From an uncultured Phascolarctobacterium sp. (GTDB lineage: Bacteria > Bacillota > Negativicutes > Acidaminococcales > Acidaminococcaceae), in NCBI GenBank assembly GCA_937901335.1, contig CALCHC010000150.1:1-15015 (forward strand): a stretch of DNA of 15,015 nucleotides. The letters are read 5' to 3'. Shown piece by piece: positions 12,788-15,015 of this stretch. Positions within the stretch are counted from its first letter, which is position 1. Every line of letters starts with the position of its first letter. The position numbers and the translations under genes are program-made. The notes under the pieces are model-generated. The model made no database searches, was not told where the DNA came from, and saw only the letters and a program-made list of their open reading frames with translations.

Positions 12788-14355
12788 GCTCTAAATACCA
12801 AGTAATGAACACTTATAAATCACTTAGCCAATGGCACAACTTTCGTTTGCGTCTTTTTGCCGAAGGTATCCTCATAGGTATCTTCTCCGGTCTGGTGATT
12901 TGCTTCTTCCGTTACGCACTCCACGAGGTTGAACATTACCGTGGAATTTTCTACCAATACTTAACCACCGCAGATTGGACTATTAGTGCGGCCTGGTTCT
13001 GCTGCTTGGTAACACTTGCCTACGTTTTGAACAAGCTGAACCAAATCGAACCTTTAGCTGCAGGCTCCGGTATTCCCCAAGTTAAAGGCGCAATCTTAGG
13101 CTTGATTAAAATGCGTTGGCTTAGCATCTTGTGGGTAAAACTTACCGCAGGCATCTTGGGTATTGGCGCTGGTCTTTCCCTCGGTCGCGAAGGGCCGTCC
13201 ATCCAACTTGGTGCAGTAGCAGCCCAAGGGGTAAGCCGAATTTTGAAACGTACCCGCATGGAAGAACGCTATTTGATGACCAGTGGTGCTAGTGCAGGTC
13301 TTGCCGCAGCATTTAACGCACCTCTTGCCGGTGTAATCTTTGCTTTAGAAGAATTGCACCGTAACTTTTCCATCGTAGTTTTGCTTCCTTGTATGGCAGC
13401 AGCAATGACGGCAACGGTAGTATCCCGCGCTCTGTTCGGTAGAGCGTCCATCTTCGAGTTCACCGACCTGCCCCTCATCCCCATCAACTATTACGGCATC
13501 GTTGTAATCGTTGCTTTAGTTGTTGGCTTGTGTGGCGTATTCTTTAATAAAGGTCTTTTAGGCGTTCCTAAATTTTACGCACTGCCTATTTTCAAAAAAC
13601 CTGTCCACAAAATCACCTTTGCACTTTTAACCGCAGGCGTGCTTGGCTACTTCCTCCCCGAAGTTTTGGGCGGTGGTAATGGTCTTATCAACCAAATCTC
13701 CAAAACTCCTGTATCCTTGCAACTTTTGCTTTTATTCTTAGTTGGCAAATTGCTCTTTACCTTAATCAGTTATGGTTGCGGTGTTCCCGGTGGTTTCTTC
13801 CTGCCCATGCTGGTTATCGGCGCACTTTGCGGTAGCATTTGCAGTAATGTTTTGATTAGCCTTGGTTGGATTGATCCTGCCTACGCTTCCAACATTATCG
13901 TTATCGGTATGGCTGCACTGTTCTCCTCCTCAGTACGCGCCCCCATCACAGGCACTGTTCTGATTATGGAGATGACTGCTTCCTACCAACATTTGCTTGC
14001 CCTTTCCATTGCAGCTATGGTTGCTTTCGTTGTCGCTGAACTTTGCAAAAGCAAACCCATTTACGAAGAACTGCTTAACCGCACTTTGAACAACGCTCCT
14101 GCAGAACCTAAACTTATGGAACAACGCAATATCACCGAACTGGCAGTTTGCAGTGGTAGCCCCATTGATAATAAACTTGTTAAAGAAATCAAATGGCCTC
14201 CCAACACTTTGCTCGTTGACATCAAACGTGGCGAAGAACAATTCGTTCCTTCCGGCGACACTAAAATTATGGCAGGGGACTTCATCTATGTCCTCAGCTA
14301 TAACGAGAATGTTGTGCAGTTGCAAAAGCTTGCTGCAGAGAAGGAAGAGGAGTAA
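12784..14355 (+). CDS. ClC-family chloride/proton antiporter with C-terminal TrkA_C domain
   Basis: The 523-residue protein is a full ClC membrane domain (about 20-430) followed by a TrkA_C (RCK-C) domain (about 445-515), in place of the CBS pair seen in many ClCs. Selectivity and gating motifs are present: GSGIP (94-98), GREGP with the gating glutamate E136, FALEEL where E190 matches the proton glutamate of E. coli ClC (E203), GGFFLP (336-341), and Y427 in KPIYEELL matching Y445. These features favour a Cl-/H+ exchanger over a channel or a fluoride ClC. The TrkA_C domain may bind a small regulatory ligand. AGGAG lies 7 bases before ATG 12784, inside hydE. It forms an operon with hydE by a 4-base overlap; the functional link is unclear. 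Confidence 0.93.
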   Translation: MSSKYQVMNTYKSLSQWHNFRLRLFAEGILIGIFSGLVICFFRYALHEVEHYRGIFYQYLTTADWTISAAWFCCLVTLAYVLNKLNQIEPLAAGSGIPQVKGAILGLIKMRWLSILWVKLTAGILGIGAGLSLGREGPSIQLGAVAAQGVSRILKRTRMEERYLMTSGASAGLAAAFNAPLAGVIFALEELHRNFSIVVLLPCMAAAMTATVVSRALFGRASIFEFTDLPLIPINYYGIVVIVALVVGLCGVFFNKGLLGVPKFYALPIFKKPVHKITFALLTAGVLGYFLPEVLGGGNGLINQISKTPVSLQLLLLFLVGKLLFTLISYGCGVPGGFFLPMLVIGALCGSICSNVLISLGWIDPAYASNIIVIGMAALFSSSVRAPITGTVLIMEMTASYQHLLALSIAAMVAFVVAELCKSKPIYEELLNRTLNNAPAEPKLMEQRNITELAVCSGSPIDNKLVKEIKWPPNTLLVDIKRGEEQFVPSGDTKIMAGDFIYVLSYNENVVQLQKLAAEKEEE

Positions 14356-14377
14356 ATTTCATAATGATATAAAAAAT

Positions 14378-14415
14378 AAAACTCAGTGCTATTCGGAAGA
14401 ACGGTACTGAGTTTT
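14378..14415. terminator. Bidirectional terminator after the ClC gene
   Basis: AAAACTCAGT (14378-14387) pairs with ACTGAGTTTT (14406-14415), with about three further pairs inside, and A/T tracts lie on both sides. It separates the rightward hydE-ClC operon from the leftward Sel1-like remnant. Confidence 0.85.
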
Positions 14416-14447
14416 CTAGTTATGCTTTAAAAAATTTGCTATACATC

Positions 14448-14900
14448 TTATTCAAGAGCTTCTGCCTCTTCGGCACTGTACTCTTCATGCTGAAGAAACG
14501 CTTCATAAGAACCTGCTTCGCCAAAACATTTTTCATTTAATAATTTAAGATAATAACTTGCGCCACTATGTCCTAACTCAACAGCACTTTGTAATAATTC
14601 CTTACATTTATCTACGTCTCGTTCTTTATTTTTCCCATCAAAATAAGTTCTTGCCAATTTGAATACTGCCTCAGCATAATTTATTTTAGCAGCCTGTTCG
14701 TGCAACTTTAGTTTTTCAAATTTGCTCATAGGTTCTATCTTTGTTCTTAATAAAATAGCTTCAGCAACTTCTATCTCACATAATTCTCGAATTCTTTCCT
14801 TTATTCGAACTATCTCAAGAACATCTTCATCCTGTTTATTGAAAAGTTCAAGCCAAAGAGAATATGCTTCTTTGAAATTATCATAACTTATTTTATAAAT
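14448..14900 (-). pseudogene. Sel1-repeat-like protein remnant lacking its N-terminus
   Basis: The minus-strand frame is open from 14900 to the stop at 14448 (150 codons). Its first 57 codons contain no ATG, GTG or TTG; the first ATG (14727-14729, giving 93 residues) has no Shine-Dalgarno, so it looks internal. The translation is coherent throughout: a charged helical part (DVLEIVRIKERIRELCEIEV) leads into a Sel1/TPR-like helix pair, AEAVFKLARTYFDG and CKELLQSAVELGHSGASYYL. An in-frame TAG at 14903-14901 abuts a GC-rich palindromic repeat. I read this as a gene whose 5' end was lost where the repeat entered. Alternatively, the 93-residue product is expressed from a leaderless or weak start. 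Sel1 proteins are usually protein-interaction scaffolds; no specific role can be given. Confidence 0.5.
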
Positions 14901-14903
14901 CTA

Positions 14904-14934
14904 TCCTGTAGGGGCGGGGTTCCATACCCGCCCT
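14904..14934. repeat. GC-rich palindromic dispersed-repeat unit
   Basis: GGGCGGG (14912-14918) and CCCGCCC (14927-14933) are perfect inverted arms around an 8-base loop, preceded by CCTGTAG. The unit is far richer in GC than the AT-rich flanks, and the CCTGTAGGGGCGGG...CCCGCCC pattern resembles small dispersed bacterial repeats I have seen. Only one copy lies in this window, so repetition is inferred. It carries no T tract and is not a typical terminator. Confidence 0.55.
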
Positions 14935-15015
14935 GATATTTTTGAAATAAAAACAGATATAAAAGAAGATTTATATATTCAAACAATTACAATAAAAAAA
15001 TATGAACGTATTGGA
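14935..15015 (+). other. Open plus-strand frame reaching the right edge, possible 5'-truncated gene
   Basis: From 14935 the plus strand reads 27 codons without stop to the window end (DIFEIKTDIKEDLYIQTITI, then KKYERIG). The frame continues open back through the repeat to a TAA at 14895-14897 but contains no ATG, GTG or TTG start. The composition looks protein-like, but at this length it may be chance. If real, it is a divergent neighbour of the Sel1-like remnant whose beginning is also missing. Confidence 0.25.

Overview
The window looks like chromosomal DNA of an anaerobic, AT-rich Firmicutes-type bacterium, possibly of the Negativicutes. The basis is strong Shine-Dalgarno sites, sigma-A-type promoters, a TPP riboswitch ahead of thiSFGH, an HydE-type [FeFe]-hydrogenase maturase, ThiH rather than oxygen-dependent ThiO, and a clostridial/Bacteroides-style diaminopimelate decarboxylase. 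The taxon is inferred from gene content, not from a marker gene. Most of the region is ordinary housekeeping metabolism. The interest lies in the intergenic RNA and DNA signals and in the right-hand edge.

Layout. (1) 1-2447, minus strand: the 5' end of dnaB, then a TrmB-family regulator translationally coupled to a diaminopimelate decarboxylase. The dnaB promoter is nested in the terminator that follows the decarboxylase. (2) 2448-3820, minus strand: a polytopic membrane protein of unknown function and a cyclophilin-type peptidyl-prolyl isomerase, transcribed together. (3) 3856-7168: overlapping divergent promoters, then a plus-strand structured leader of about 190 nt ending in an intrinsic terminator, then the pantothenate operon (Rossmann/DUF2520 protein, panB, panC, panD) closed by a bidirectional terminator. 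(4) 7190-8416, minus strand: a CPG2-like M20 metallopeptidase. (5) 8514-11634, minus strand: promoter, TPP riboswitch, terminator, a second terminator-like hairpin, then thiS-thiF-thiG-thiH for the thiazole moiety of thiamine. (6) 11696-14415, plus strand: a divergent extended -10 promoter, hydE, and an overlapping ClC antiporter with a C-terminal TrkA_C domain. (7) 14448-15015: a Sel1-like coding remnant without a credible start, a GC-rich palindromic repeat, and an open frame running off the right edge in the opposite direction.

How the genes fit together. The pan operon supplies ketopantoate formation (PanB), beta-alanine (PanD) and their ligation partner step (PanC). The ketopantoate reductase step is not represented by a classical panE, and the DUF2520 Rossmann protein heading the operon is the natural candidate. 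The thi operon supplies the sulfur carrier (ThiS), its activator (ThiF), dehydroglycine from tyrosine (ThiH) and thiazole synthase (ThiG), under TPP feedback. I found no clear defence system, prophage, CRISPR array or new multi-gene system. The best candidates for something undescribed are the pan leader RNA and the extra attenuator-like hairpin between the TPP terminator and thiS.
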